A stretch of 64,000 nucleotides of DNA from Parahoeflea alexandrii (GCF_027214025.1 NZ_JAPWHB010000002.1:841657-905656); one strand, 5' to 3'. Positions 8,350 to 16,676 are shown, counted from the stretch's first letter. Numbers and translations are program-made. Notes: generated by a model from the sequence alone, not told the origin.

Positions 8350-8655
8350 CTATGGTTTCGGCACAAGATGCCCGCGCCGCGAAAGATCTGGCAATCCTTC
8401 ATAATCAAGGGCGATCAAGGCCTGCTTTTTTCGCCTCGACCATCCCTTGATTTGCCGCTCGCGCGCGATCGCATCGGTCACCAGATCGTAAGTCTCGGAG
8501 AACACCAGTTCCACCGGGCGCCGCTTGGCCGTATAGCTGGTTTCGCTCGGAAGGTTGTTGTGCTCCCATACACGCGCCTCGAGCGCCTGCTTCGTCAGTC
8601 CCGTGTAGTAGCTGCCGTCCGCACAGCGCAAAATGTAGACAGTTGCCTCAACCAT
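8350..8655 (-). CDS. GIY-YIG nuclease domain protein
   Basis: 101 aa on the minus strand, against the surrounding operon. The N-terminus MVEATVYILRCADGSYYTG is the GIY-YIG core (YIL...YTG); the rest (ALEARVWEHNN, YTAKRRPVELVFSE, AIARERQIKGWSRRKKQALI) is typical of small UvrC-like/YhbQ single-domain GIY-YIG proteins, with the catalytic Arg in LEARV and Glu in ARERQIKGW. The start is the ATG at 8655; its ribosome binding site (GAGGGG) is formed by the edge of the right-hand palindromic repeat. The stop is 11 bp from the left repeat. Host function is unknown; the tight framing by inverted repeats suggests one mobile unit. Confidence 0.88.
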   Translation of the reverse strand: MVEATVYILRCADGSYYTGLTKQALEARVWEHNNLPSETSYTAKRRPVELVFSETYDLVTDAIARERQIKGWSRRKKQALIALDYEGLPDLSRRGHLVPKP

Positions 8656-8660
8656 CCTGC

Positions 8661-8717
8661 CCCTCGCCCTTCGAGGCTCGCATTCGCCTTGCTCATGCTC
8701 GCACCTCAGGATGAGGG
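8661..8717. repeat. Palindromic intergenic repeat, right copy (inverted relative to the left)
   Basis: The reverse complement begins with CCTCATCCTGAGGTGCGAGC and ends with GCGAGCCTCGAAGGGCGAGG, matching both arms of the left copy exactly; only the central loop differs (longer here). Its outer edge supplies the ribosome binding site of the GIY-YIG gene. Confidence 0.85.
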
Positions 8718-8759
8718 TCAGGATAGAGCATCGCGCCTCACTTGCAAAATGGTGACCCA

Positions 8760-10799
8760 ATGACCGACCATCTCGTCCTGTTCATGCCCTCGGGCAAGCG
8801 TGGCCGCTTTCCCACCGACACGCCGGTGCTCGATGCCGCGCGGCAACTGGGCGTGCATGTCGAGAGCGTTTGCGGCGGCCGCGGCATCTGCGGCCGTTGC
8901 CAGGTCGACGTCCAGGAAGGCGTCTTCGCCAAGCACGGCATCACCTCGTCCAACGAGCACATCTCGCCGTTTGGCGGCAACGAGGTGCGCTACGCCGAAA
9001 AACGCGATCTCAAGGCCGGCCGCAGGCTGTCCTGCTCGGCAAAGATCCTCGGCGACCTGGTCATCGATATCCCGCAGGACGCCGTGGTCAACGCGCAGGT
9101 CGTGCGCAAGGATTCCGACGGGCGCGTCATCGAACGCAATCCGGCCATTCACATGTGCTATGTCGAGGTCGAGGAGCCGGACATGCACAAGCCGCTCGGC
9201 GACCTTGACCGGCTGCTGCTGGCGATCGAGGCCGACTGGGGCTTCAAGGGCCTGGCCATCGACACCTACCTGCTCGGCCAGGTGCAGCAGATCCTGCGCA
9301 AGGGCGACTGGAAGGTCACCGCCGCCGTGCACGAACCCGTCGACGGCGGACAGGCGACACTGGTGGCACTTTATCCGGGGCTGAAGAACGAGGCCTACGG
9401 CATTGCCTGCGACATCGGCTCGACTACCATTGCCATGCACCTGTCGTCGCTGCTTTCGGGCCGCACGCTCGCCTCGTCGGGTACGTCGAACCCGCAGATC
9501 CGCTTCGGCGAGGATCTGATGAGCCGCGTCTCCTACGTGATGATGAACCCGGAAGGCCGCGAAGGCATGACGGTGGCCGTGCGCGAGGCGATCAACGGAC
9601 TGATCGACAAGGTCTGCGCCGAGGGCGGGATCGACCGCACCGACATCCTCGACGCGGTCTTCGTCGGCAACCCGATCATGCATCACCTGTTCCTGGGCAT
9701 CGATCCGACCGAACTCGGCGGCGCGCCTTTCGCGCTCGCCGTCTCCGGCGCCGTCAACGTCAAGGCCTCCGAGATCGACATTCCGCTCAACAGGGGCGCA
9801 CGGGTCTACATGCTGCCCTGCATCGCCGGTCATGTCGGCGCCGATGCGGCAGCGGCAACGCTCACCGAAGGCCCGCACCGGCAGGACGAGATGATGCTGC
9901 TGGTCGATGTCGGCACCAATGCCGAGATCGTACTCGGCAACTCGGCCCGCACGGTGGCCGCCTCCTCGCCCACCGGCCCCGCCTTCGAGGGCGCTGAAAT
10001 CTCCTGCGGCCAGCGCGCCGCACCCGGCGCGATCGAGCGCATCCGCATCGATCCGGAAACGCTTGAACCGCGCTACCGCGTCATTGGCATCGAGCCCTGG
10101 TCGGATGAGCCCGGGTTTGACGAGGCCGCGAAGAAGGTCGGCGTCACCGGCGTCTGCGGCTCCGGCATCATCGAGATCATCGCCGAGATGTACCTCGCCG
10201 GCATCATCACCGAGGATGGCGTCATCAACGGCGATCTCGCCGCCCGCAGCCCGCGGATCACCGGCAATGGCCGCACCTTCTCCTACCTGCTGCGCGATGG
10301 CGAGCAGCGGCTGATGGTGACCCAGACCGATGTCCGCGCAATCCAGCTGGCCAAGGCGGCACTCTATGCCGGCGTCAAGCTGTTGATGGACAAGCAGGGT
10401 ATCGATCATGTCGACCGTATCGGGCTGGCCGGCGCCTTCGGCTCGTTCATCGACCCGAAATATGCCCTCGTGCTGGGTCTCGTGCCCGATTGCGATCTCG
10501 AGAAGGTCAAGGCCGTCGGCAACGCGGCGGGCACGGGCGCCCGCATGGCGCTGCTGAACCGCGATCACCGTCGCGAGATCGAGCAGACCGTCACCCGGAT
10601 CGAAAAGATCGAAACGGCGCTTGAGCCGAAATTCCAGGAGCATTTCGTCAACGCCATGGCCTTCCCCAACAAGGTCGATGCGTTCCCGAAGCTCACCGAG
10701 GTGGTCAAACTGCCGGAACGCTCGATGGACACCGATGCCGCCGACGGCATCGAGCCCGGCGCCGGACGCCGCCGCGGAGGCCGGCGCAACCGGGGCTAG
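8760..10799 (+). CDS. ASKHA-domain corrinoid activation protein with 2Fe-2S ferredoxin domain (RamA/RACo-like, DUF4445)
   Basis: 679 aa; ATG at 8760 preferred over the TTG at 8742. Residues 1-95 are a 2Fe-2S ferredoxin domain with Cys spacing CGGRGICGRC plus a later Cys in LSCSAKI. A linker region leads to the ASKHA ATPase: phosphate loop ACDIGSTTIAMHL, second loop LLVDVGTNAEIVLGN, and GLAGAFGSFIDP with AVGNAAGTGARMALL near the end. RACo-type proteins use ATP to return Co(II) corrinoid to active Co(I) after accidental oxidation, and would serve the corrinoid protein at 1762. The C-terminus ends in a Gly/Arg tail (GAGRRRGGRRNRG). The upstream GIY-YIG cassette separates it from the rest of the operon, so it may use a promoter inside or beyond the insertion. 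Confidence 0.9.
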   Translation: MTDHLVLFMPSGKRGRFPTDTPVLDAARQLGVHVESVCGGRGICGRCQVDVQEGVFAKHGITSSNEHISPFGGNEVRYAEKRDLKAGRRLSCSAKILGDLVIDIPQDAVVNAQVVRKDSDGRVIERNPAIHMCYVEVEEPDMHKPLGDLDRLLLAIEADWGFKGLAIDTYLLGQVQQILRKGDWKVTAAVHEPVDGGQATLVALYPGLKNEAYGIACDIGSTTIAMHLSSLLSGRTLASSGTSNPQIRFGEDLMSRVSYVMMNPEGREGMTVAVREAINGLIDKVCAEGGIDRTDILDAVFVGNPIMHHLFLGIDPTELGGAPFALAVSGAVNVKASEIDIPLNRGARVYMLPCIAGHVGADAAAATLTEGPHRQDEMMLLVDVGTNAEIVLGNSARTVAASSPTGPAFEGAEISCGQRAAPGAIERIRIDPETLEPRYRVIGIEPWSDEPGFDEAAKKVGVTGVCGSGIIEIIAEMYLAGIITEDGVINGDLAARSPRITGNGRTFSYLLRDGEQRLMVTQTDVRAIQLAKAALYAGVKLLMDKQGIDHVDRIGLAGAFGSFIDPKYALVLGLVPDCDLEKVKAVGNAAGTGARMALLNRDHRREIEQTVTRIEKIETALEPKFQEHFVNAMAFPNKVDAFPKLTEVVKLPERSMDTDAADGIEPGAGRRRGGRRNRG

Positions 10800-10844
10800 A
10801 ATTCGCCCTTTACCCGAATCGGGCTTGGGTCTACGGCCATTGGG

Positions 10845-12035
10845 ATGTCTTCCCTTTTCCGATCACCGCTGTTCCTGGTCCTCGCCCTGTGGGGTGCGGG
10901 CCTGGGAGCAGCGGCGCAATTCGCCAAGATCGTGGTGATCTTCCCCGAACTGCAGGCCCATTACGGCGAGACGGGTGCCGCCTCGGGATATCTTGTCTCG
11001 CTGATCTCGGTCATCGGCATGCTGTTAGGGATGGTCGCCGGCGTCATCGCCATCCAGCTCGGCGTCCGCCGCCTGCTGATCGCGGGCCTCTATCTCGGCG
11101 CCGCCGTTTCCGCCTGGCAGACCATGCTTCCCGGGTTCGAGTGGATGCTGGCAAGCCGGCTCATCGAGGGTATGTCGCATCTGGCGATTGTCGTCACCGC
11201 GCCGACACTGATCGCCCAGTTGACAACGAAGCGCCATCAGGCTGCGGCGCTCACCCTGTGGGGCACCTATTTCGGCGTCGCCTTCGCCGCCATCGCCTTG
11301 ACCGCGCCTCATATCATCCGGATTGCAGGACTGTGTGGATTGTCGGCGATCCATGCGGCCTACATGGCGTCTTTCGCGATTCTTCTGACGATTGTCCTGC
11401 CAGGGGAAGATCGCACCGGCGCCCCGCCATGGCCTTCGCTCGGGAACATCCTGCATCGGCACCTGACGGCCTACGCTTCCCCCTTCATCGCCGCTCCCGC
11501 GCTCGGCTGGCTGTTCTACACACTGACCTTCGTCTCGATGCTCGCCATCCTGCCGACCATGGTGGATCCGTCGCAGCGCGCCTTCGCCGCCGCCGCCATG
11601 CCGCTGTCCAGCATCGTCTCGTCGATGACGCTCGGCAATGTCTTGCTCAGATACATGTCCGCGGTCAGCGTCATCGTCACCGGCTTCGCGACAGCCATCG
11701 TCCTGGTGCTGGTGTTTCTGCTCACAGGCCCCGGTGCCTGGCTCTTCATCGCGCTGTTCGCGTGTCTTGGCCTGGTTCAGGGCGCGAGCTTCGCGGCAGT
11801 CCCGCAACTCAATATCTCGCTCGAAGATCGCGCGCTGGCCAATGGCGGCATCGCCCAGACCGGCAATATCGGCAATGCGCTCGGCACGCCGGCAATGCTG
11901 GCCGTCGTTGCGACGGGCGCCGACACCGGGCTGCCGGCCCTGCTGATCGGCTGCTACGCCTCGGCGATCATCGTCCATCTGGCATTGGCCCGCGGCCGGG
12001 CCAATGCGGAAAGGGCCTCGGCTCCGAAGAACTGA
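10845..12035 (+). CDS. Major facilitator superfamily transporter
   Basis: 396 aa with about 12 hydrophobic helices, starting with FLVLALWGAGLGAAAQFAKI; the loop between helices 2 and 3 (AIQLGVRRLLIAG) fits the MFS pattern and the central loop falls near residue 190 (GEDRTGAPPWPS). Substrate cannot be deduced. It starts 45 bp after the activase gene in the same direction and may be cotranscribed; uptake of the methylated substrate or export of a product would fit, but this is conjecture. It ends 4 bp from the convergent SH3-like gene. Confidence 0.82.
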   Translation: MSSLFRSPLFLVLALWGAGLGAAAQFAKIVVIFPELQAHYGETGAASGYLVSLISVIGMLLGMVAGVIAIQLGVRRLLIAGLYLGAAVSAWQTMLPGFEWMLASRLIEGMSHLAIVVTAPTLIAQLTTKRHQAAALTLWGTYFGVAFAAIALTAPHIIRIAGLCGLSAIHAAYMASFAILLTIVLPGEDRTGAPPWPSLGNILHRHLTAYASPFIAAPALGWLFYTLTFVSMLAILPTMVDPSQRAFAAAAMPLSSIVSSMTLGNVLLRYMSAVSVIVTGFATAIVLVLVFLLTGPGAWLFIALFACLGLVQGASFAAVPQLNISLEDRALANGGIAQTGNIGNALGTPAMLAVVATGADTGLPALLIGCYASAIIVHLALARGRANAERASAPKN

Positions 12036-12039
12036 GGGC

Positions 12040-12405
12040 TCATTCCGGCCAGATATACTTGCCGCGCGCCCAGCCAAGCTCGGCGTCGTCGGTCATCACC
12101 TGGCACCAGACATTGGCCTTCTTCATCTGGGCATATTTCCACTCGATGCTGCCATAGCCGTCAATCCGGAACGAGACATTGGTGACGATGTTCTTGCAGC
12201 GCCCGGTCATGCTGATTTTTTCATTGAGCTCATAGGCATCGATGATCTGCGATTGCGCCGATGGCCATTTGCGGATGTTGAGAGCGTCGTCCGGTGCGAT
12301 TGCCGTGATCGTGCCTGCCGTAAAGGCCGACGAAAGGGCCGGAGCGGATGTCGCGCCAATGGCCGCAGCCGCAAGCGCCAGAATGATGCGGATGGATGAT
12401 TTCAT
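12040..12405 (-). CDS. Secreted SH3b-like domain protein
   Basis: 121 aa. Residues 1-27 form a Sec signal peptide (MKSSIRIILALAAAAIGATSAPALS). The remainder resembles a bacterial SH3 domain: ALNIRKWPSAQSQIIDAYELNEKISMTGRC, then WCQVMTDDAELGWARGKYI. Two to three Cys residues may make a disulfide in the periplasm. Such domains usually bind cell-wall peptides. The start has a GGGAG ribosome binding site. It is convergent with the MFS gene. Confidence 0.7.
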   Translation of the reverse strand: MKSSIRIILALAAAAIGATSAPALSSAFTAGTITAIAPDDALNIRKWPSAQSQIIDAYELNEKISMTGRCKNIVTNVSFRIDGYGSIEWKYAQMKKANVWCQVMTDDAELGWARGKYIWPE

Positions 12406-12525
12406 TGTCTTTCTCCCCTTCAGCGCCGGGTTGGATGCGCTGTTGTCTGCAAACTGGACGATTACGGCTGGCTATACCCTGAACAGGCCGTTCAGGCGGC
12501 ATTCATCCCCGCAGATCCGCAGATA

Positions 12526-13440
12526 TCACACTGCTGACGCATCGAACGATCCGGTCTGGTTGAACCGTTCGAAACCCGCACGGAAATGATCGCTGAGTGC
12601 GCAGATCTGTGGCGACGGATCGGCCGCCACCTTGAGCAGCAACTGGTACTCGCCGGGCGCCGGCAGCCCGCAATTCTCGTCGAGGATCTGGATATCCGGT
12701 CCAACAAAGCTCCGCCCCATCGGCGCGATCGCCAGGTCGGCCAGGATCGCCGCGCGTTGCCCGGCCATGTGCGAGGTCATGAACGCCACCCGGTAGGCCC
12801 GGCCAACCCTGTCGAGCGCCGACAGCGCGCTTTCGCGCCACACGCACCCCTCGTCCCACATCGACACCGGCAGCGGGTCCATCAGGCAGGCCTGGCCGCC
12901 CTTGGCGCCGGCCCAGACAATCTCGTCCGTCATCATCACTTCGTCGGGCGTCGGCGTCAGATGCTTCATGCAGCTGACCAGGGCGATGTCGAGGTGCCCC
13001 GAGGCAAACCGCTTCAGAAGGCTCGAGGACTGGTCGATCACCACGTCGACGACCACCGAAGGGTGCGATTTGGCAAACAGCTTGAGCACGCCCGGCAGCA
13101 CCGCCTCGCCATAATCCGACGGCGATCCGATCCGTACGACGCCGGAGACCTCCGACGTCACGAACCGCGAGATCGCTTCCCGGTTGAGCGCGATCAGCCG
13201 CCGCGCATAGCCAAGCAGCACCTCCCCGTCATGGGTGAGCGACACGTTGCGCGCATCGCGCAGGAACACCGAGACGCCCAGCTGCTCCTCGAGGCGCTTG
13301 ATCTGCATCGAGACGGCTGATGGCGTCCGGTAGATCCGCGCGGCCGCGGCCGTGAAACTGCCGGTCTCGGCGATCGCGACAAAGCTGCGCAGGACATCCG
13401 GATCCAGCATCAGCAGCGGGTGGTTGAGGGGTGCATTCAT
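12526..13440 (-). CDS. LysR-family transcriptional regulator (LrhA-like)
   Basis: 304 aa from the ATG at 13440. The N-terminal winged helix (DPDVLRSFVAIAETGSFTA, then RTPSAVSMQIKRLEEQLG) is classical LysR; the C-terminal effector domain (VVRIGSPSDYGEAVLP to the end) is a type 2 periplasmic-binding fold with several Cys residues. Upstream in-frame starts (13455, 13476) lack ribosome binding sites. It is divergent from a DUF1127 gene, and a perfect 10-bp inverted repeat in the intervening region directly abuts its start codon, suggesting autoregulation. Inducer and targets unknown. Confidence 0.88.
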   Translation of the reverse strand: MNAPLNHPLLMLDPDVLRSFVAIAETGSFTAAAARIYRTPSAVSMQIKRLEEQLGVSVFLRDARNVSLTHDGEVLLGYARRLIALNREAISRFVTSEVSGVVRIGSPSDYGEAVLPGVLKLFAKSHPSVVVDVVIDQSSSLLKRFASGHLDIALVSCMKHLTPTPDEVMMTDEIVWAGAKGGQACLMDPLPVSMWDEGCVWRESALSALDRVGRAYRVAFMTSHMAGQRAAILADLAIAPMGRSFVGPDIQILDENCGLPAPGEYQLLLKVAADPSPQICALSDHFRAGFERFNQTGSFDASAV

Positions 13441-13494
13441 ATCATTCAATTCCATTGATCGTTGAGGTAAATTCATTTCGTTTGATTGAATGAT
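13441..13494. promoter_or_regulatory. Inverted-repeat operator in the lysR/DUF1127 divergent promoter
   Basis: ATCATTCAAT at 13441-13450 and ATTGAATGAT at 13485-13494 are perfect reverse complements, 44 bp apart start to start (about four helical turns). The left half overlaps the lysR ribosome binding site. This spacing fits two dimers of a LysR tetramer on one DNA face; binding is inferred. Confidence 0.5.
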
Positions 13495-13558
13495 GCATCG
13501 GAGCGATGCTGTTGTCAATCCAGCCTGGCTGGTCAACACCGACACAGGAGACACAGCA

Positions 13559-13747
13559 ATGTTCGGTCTTTCGCAAATCGCCCGCCATGCCCGCCGCTGG
13601 CATGCCAATCACAAGCGTGCCGTCATGGAACGGACCCTGCTCGATCTGCCGCTCGAGCTGCAGAAGGACATCGGCTGGCAAGCGCCCCGGGGCCATGTTT
13701 CGGAGAACACGACACGCGCTGAAATTCTTGCCCGCCCGATGCTGTGA
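13559..13747 (+). CDS. DUF1127 small protein
   Basis: 62 aa; ATG at 13559 with an AGGAG site 8 nt upstream. Basic and amphipathic, with the DUF1127 pattern of an Arg-rich helix (QIARHARRWHANHKRAVMERTL) followed by LPLELQKDIGW. Proteins of this family are small, often induced by stress or phosphate limitation, and some bind RNA in alphaproteobacteria. The divergent LysR gene probably controls it. Confidence 0.8.
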   Translation: MFGLSQIARHARRWHANHKRAVMERTLLDLPLELQKDIGWQAPRGHVSENTTRAEILARPML

Positions 13748-13876
13748 CGCCTGTCGTCCATCCCCGATCCCCATGTCGCAAGGCGAAAAAATCCGGTGTC
13801 ATCCCAGTGACAAAACGCGATTTTTGTGGCCTGATCGCGACATGGGCCTCTGGGAGGCGCGCACAGGATTGTTGGC

Positions 13877-14878
13877 ATGGCCTCACCGAACAAACAGAAG
13901 CGGTCGATCGTCTTTTTCATGGTTCCGGAGTTTTCGATGATCGCCTTCTCGATGGCGATCGAGCCGTTGCGTCTGGCCAACCGGATGCTCGGATACGAGT
14001 GCTACAAATGGCGGCTGACGTCCCATGATGGAGAGCCGGTGCCGGCCTCCAACCAGGTTGTGGTCGGCGTCAACACCTCGCTCGCCGACGAACGGCGCAG
14101 CCTGTCGGGCGAAAACCGGCCGACAATGGTGTTTGTCTGTTCCGGCGTCAATGTCGAGCGATTCCAGAACAAGTCGGTCCTGGCCTGGCTGCGCGAGGAG
14201 CACAATCGCGGTGTTGCCGTCGGCGGCCTGTGCACCGGCGCCCACATCCTGGCGCAGGCGGGCCTGCTGTCGGGACGTCGTTGCGCCATCCACTGGGAGA
14301 ACCTGCCTGGCTTCGCCGAAGCCTTCCCGAAGGCCAATGTCTATGCCGATCTTTATGAAATAGACGGATCGATCCACACCTGCGCCGGCGGCACCGCGGC
14401 ACTCGACATGATGCTGAGCCTGATCGGCGAAGATCATGACGACACGCTGGTCAACCGCATCTGTGAAATGGCGCTGACCGATCGCGTCCGCAATGCCCAC
14501 GACCGCCAGCGCCTGCCGTTGCGCGCCCGTCTGGGTGTGCAGAACGCCAAGGTGCTCTCCATCATCGAGTTGATGGAGGCAAATCTCTCAGAACCGCTGT
14601 CGCTGATCGAGATCGCCGACGATGCCGGCCTGTCGCGGCGGCAGATCGAGCGCCTGTTCCGCCAGGAAATGGGCCGTTCCCCGGCCCGCTACTATCTGGA
14701 AATCCGTCTCGACCGGGCCCGGCACCTGCTCATCCAGTCACCGATGCCGGTGGTAGAGGTGGCGGTGGCCTGCGGCTTCGTCTCCGCCTCGCACTTCTCC
14801 AAGTGCTACCGCGAACTCTACAACCGCTCGCCGCAGCAGGAACGCGCCGAGCGCAAGCAGTACCAGACGGCAGCCTGA
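13877..14878 (+). CDS. GlxA-family (GATase1-like plus AraC) transcriptional regulator
   Basis: 333 aa. Residues about 10-190 form a DJ-1/PfpI-like GATase1 domain (SIVFFMVPEFSMIAFSMA, with AVGGLCTGAHILAQAGLL around the nucleophile elbow); residues about 220-325 form an AraC DNA-binding domain (LSLIEIADDAGLSRRQIERL and VVEVAVACGFVSASHFSKCY). This is the architecture of GbdR, CdhR and SouR, which sense glycine betaine/dimethylglycine, carnitine and sarcosine in Pseudomonas. With an MttB-like enzyme and a dimethylglycine dehydrogenase-like enzyme in the same window, a methylamine effector is a reasonable inference but is not shown. Confidence 0.88.
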   Translation: MASPNKQKRSIVFFMVPEFSMIAFSMAIEPLRLANRMLGYECYKWRLTSHDGEPVPASNQVVVGVNTSLADERRSLSGENRPTMVFVCSGVNVERFQNKSVLAWLREEHNRGVAVGGLCTGAHILAQAGLLSGRRCAIHWENLPGFAEAFPKANVYADLYEIDGSIHTCAGGTAALDMMLSLIGEDHDDTLVNRICEMALTDRVRNAHDRQRLPLRARLGVQNAKVLSIIELMEANLSEPLSLIEIADDAGLSRRQIERLFRQEMGRSPARYYLEIRLDRARHLLIQSPMPVVEVAVACGFVSASHFSKCYRELYNRSPQQERAERKQYQTAA

Positions 14879-14911
14879 CGAACTGCGGCTGCCCTTAGGT
14901 TGGCTGATGGA

Positions 14912-15772
14912 TCAGGCCGGCACCGCGACGGCTGGATGATGCCGTGCCGCGGCCCTCTTCAGGGCTTCCATCTTCATCAGGATGCCGATGTTCTGAGCAA
15001 TCCGGCACTGGAACTCCTCCTGGACAAACGGCCGGTAGAGAAAATCGCTGGCTCCGGCCTTCAGGAAGCTTGCCGAAAGCTCCGGATCGTTTGAATTGGA
15101 AATGCCGATGATGCGCAACATGTCGTCGGTGTAGTCGCGGCGCAGCTTGCGGGTCAGCTGATAGCCGTCCATGTCGCCCATGTGATAGTCGGTCAGCACC
15201 AGCTTGATGTCGGGATTAGCCGCAATAGCCTCCAGCGCCTGCTGGCCCGATGCAGCTTCGACCACTTCGAACTTCTGCGCCCGCAGCATCGACGAGAGAA
15301 TGCTGCGCTGGGTCTTGGTGTCATCCACCACGAGAATGCGGTAGTTGCGGTTGGACATGATCCGCTGCACGGCATTGACGATTTCGTCGAAAGCCCGGTC
15401 GGTATCCTTGATCACGTAGTCGAGCACATTCTTCTTCAGAATGCTGGCGCGCGTGTTGAAATCGAATTTTCCAGTAAAGACGATCGTCGGCAAGTCGATA
15501 TCGAGGGCATAATCCAGTGCCTCGCAATGCGGCGAATCCGGCAGGTTGAGGTCCGTGACGGCGACGAAGAAACCGTGACTGGCATCGTTTGCCGCCCGCT
15601 TCATTTCCGCCAGCGAACTGCAGGTGACGACATCGACGCCAAGATCGGTCTCGAACCGGAACTTGAGCGCCGAGGTGAACATACGGGAATCCTCGACCAG
15701 CAGCACCCGAAGGCGCTCCCCTGCCATGAGCGGATTGGCTTGCATTTCGAGTTCATTTGAAGCTCTCGGCAT
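14912..15772 (-). CDS. Tandem receiver-domain response regulator (REC-REC)
   Basis: 286 aa, two receiver domains and no output domain. REC1 (about residues 20-140): VLLVEDSRMF, phospho-acceptor Asp in AVTDLNLPD, and Lys in DYVIKD. REC2 (about 145-265): ILVVDDTKTQ, Asp in LTDYHMGDMDG, and the Lys position replaced by FLYRPF, where Arg stands in. The start at 15772 has GGAG 9 nt upstream. It is a paralogue of the following gene; both end with a motif like EEFQCRIAQNIGIL. Without an output domain, signalling must go by protein contact, as in chemotaxis or phosphorelays. Confidence 0.85.
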   Translation of the reverse strand: MPRASNELEMQANPLMAGERLRVLLVEDSRMFTSALKFRFETDLGVDVVTCSSLAEMKRAANDASHGFFVAVTDLNLPDSPHCEALDYALDIDLPTIVFTGKFDFNTRASILKKNVLDYVIKDTDRAFDEIVNAVQRIMSNRNYRILVVDDTKTQRSILSSMLRAQKFEVVEAASGQQALEAIAANPDIKLVLTDYHMGDMDGYQLTRKLRRDYTDDMLRIIGISNSNDPELSASFLKAGASDFLYRPFVQEEFQCRIAQNIGILMKMEALKRAAARHHPAVAVPA

Positions 15773-15830
15773 CAGCTACTCCATTGGTAAGCAGGCCAAT
15801 CACGCGGCGGCAAACCGGGTACGGATCGGG

Positions 15831-16676
15831 TTATGCGACTTTCGCCGCCTCTGTATTTCCCTTCAACCGGCGTGCGGACTTGATCTGGTCAAGCGTGTCC
15901 AGGTTCTGGTTCACACGGCAGTAGAATTCCTCGTCGATATAGGGCCTGAGCATGAAATCATTGCCGCCGGCCTTCAGGAACCGCGCCGAAAGCAGCCGGT
16001 TGTCGGACGACGAGACGCCGATGATTCTGAGCTCATGGCTGCCGCGCACCGAGCGCAGGCGCCGTGTCAGTTCGAAACCATCCATGTCGGGCATGTTGTA
16101 GTCGGTAATCACCAGGCCGATGTCCGGCGTCACCTTCAGGATCTTCAGGGCCTCCGCCGCGCTCTCGGCGGCGCTGACCTTGAAGTTGAAGCGCTCCAGC
16201 CGAGTGCGCAGCAGCGCGCGCGCCGTCGGGCTGTCATCGACGATCAGCACATGGTGGCGGTGATTGGTCAGGAAGCGGCAGACCGACTCCTCGAGCATGT
16301 CGATCGCAAGCACACTGTCCTTGATCACGTAGTCAACGATGTCACGGGCAAGAATCCCTTCCCGGGTCTTCTCGTGGAATGTTCCGGTAAAGACGATGAT
16401 CGGGATCGACAGTCCGGCCAGATAGGCCAGCGCCTCGCCGTTCTCCGCCCCTGGCAGATTGACATTGGAAATGGCCAGCGTGATCGGCCGGTCATTGTAA
16501 TCATAAGCCAGTTGAAGCTCTTCGAAGGAACGGCAGATCTCGATGTCAATATCGAAGCTTTCCTTCAGCTTCTGGCCAATCATCGAGGTGAAGACATTCG
16601 AGTCCTCAGCCACAATGATGCGGTGGTCACGAAGCGATCCACCCGTATACTGCATTCCCGAAAGCCCGATGAACAT
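15831..16676 (-). CDS. Tandem receiver-domain protein with a degenerate first receiver
   Basis: 281 aa, 58 bp upstream of its paralogue in the same direction (this gene is transcribed first). REC1 has acidic residues (IIVAEDSNVF) and the Lys (DYVIKD), but the phospho-acceptor position reads AISNVNLPG, so Asp is replaced by Asn. REC2 is intact at VLIVDDSPTA and VITDYNMPDMDG. The first domain is therefore likely a pseudo-receiver used for dimerisation or regulation. An internal ATG at 16655 is an alternative start. Confidence 0.85.
   Translation of the reverse strand: MFIGLSGMQYTGGSLRDHRIIVAEDSNVFTSMIGQKLKESFDIDIEICRSFEELQLAYDYNDRPITLAISNVNLPGAENGEALAYLAGLSIPIIVFTGTFHEKTREGILARDIVDYVIKDSVLAIDMLEESVCRFLTNHRHHVLIVDDSPTARALLRTRLERFNFKVSAAESAAEALKILKVTPDIGLVITDYNMPDMDGFELTRRLRSVRGSHELRIIGVSSSDNRLLSARFLKAGGNDFMLRPYIDEEFYCRVNQNLDTLDQIKSARRLKGNTEAAKVA

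Larger units (their letters stand above)
8277..8717 (-). mobile_element. Putative GIY-YIG/palindromic-repeat cassette
   Basis: A 441-bp unit: inverted repeat, GIY-YIG gene, repeat, with less than 12 bp between gene and repeats on each side. It lies antisense within the one-carbon operon, between the pterin methyltransferase and the activase genes. The architecture resembles REP/RAYT units, in which a single-domain nuclease is framed by palindromes, but with a GIY-YIG enzyme. That the unit moves is inference; no target-site duplication is obvious. Confidence 0.5.

Noticed and set aside
8656..8760. Longer GIY-YIG protein starting at 8760
   Set aside because: The extension translates the palindromic repeat and gives non-conserved residues; the ATG at 8655 begins directly before the GIY-YIG core and has a ribosome binding site.
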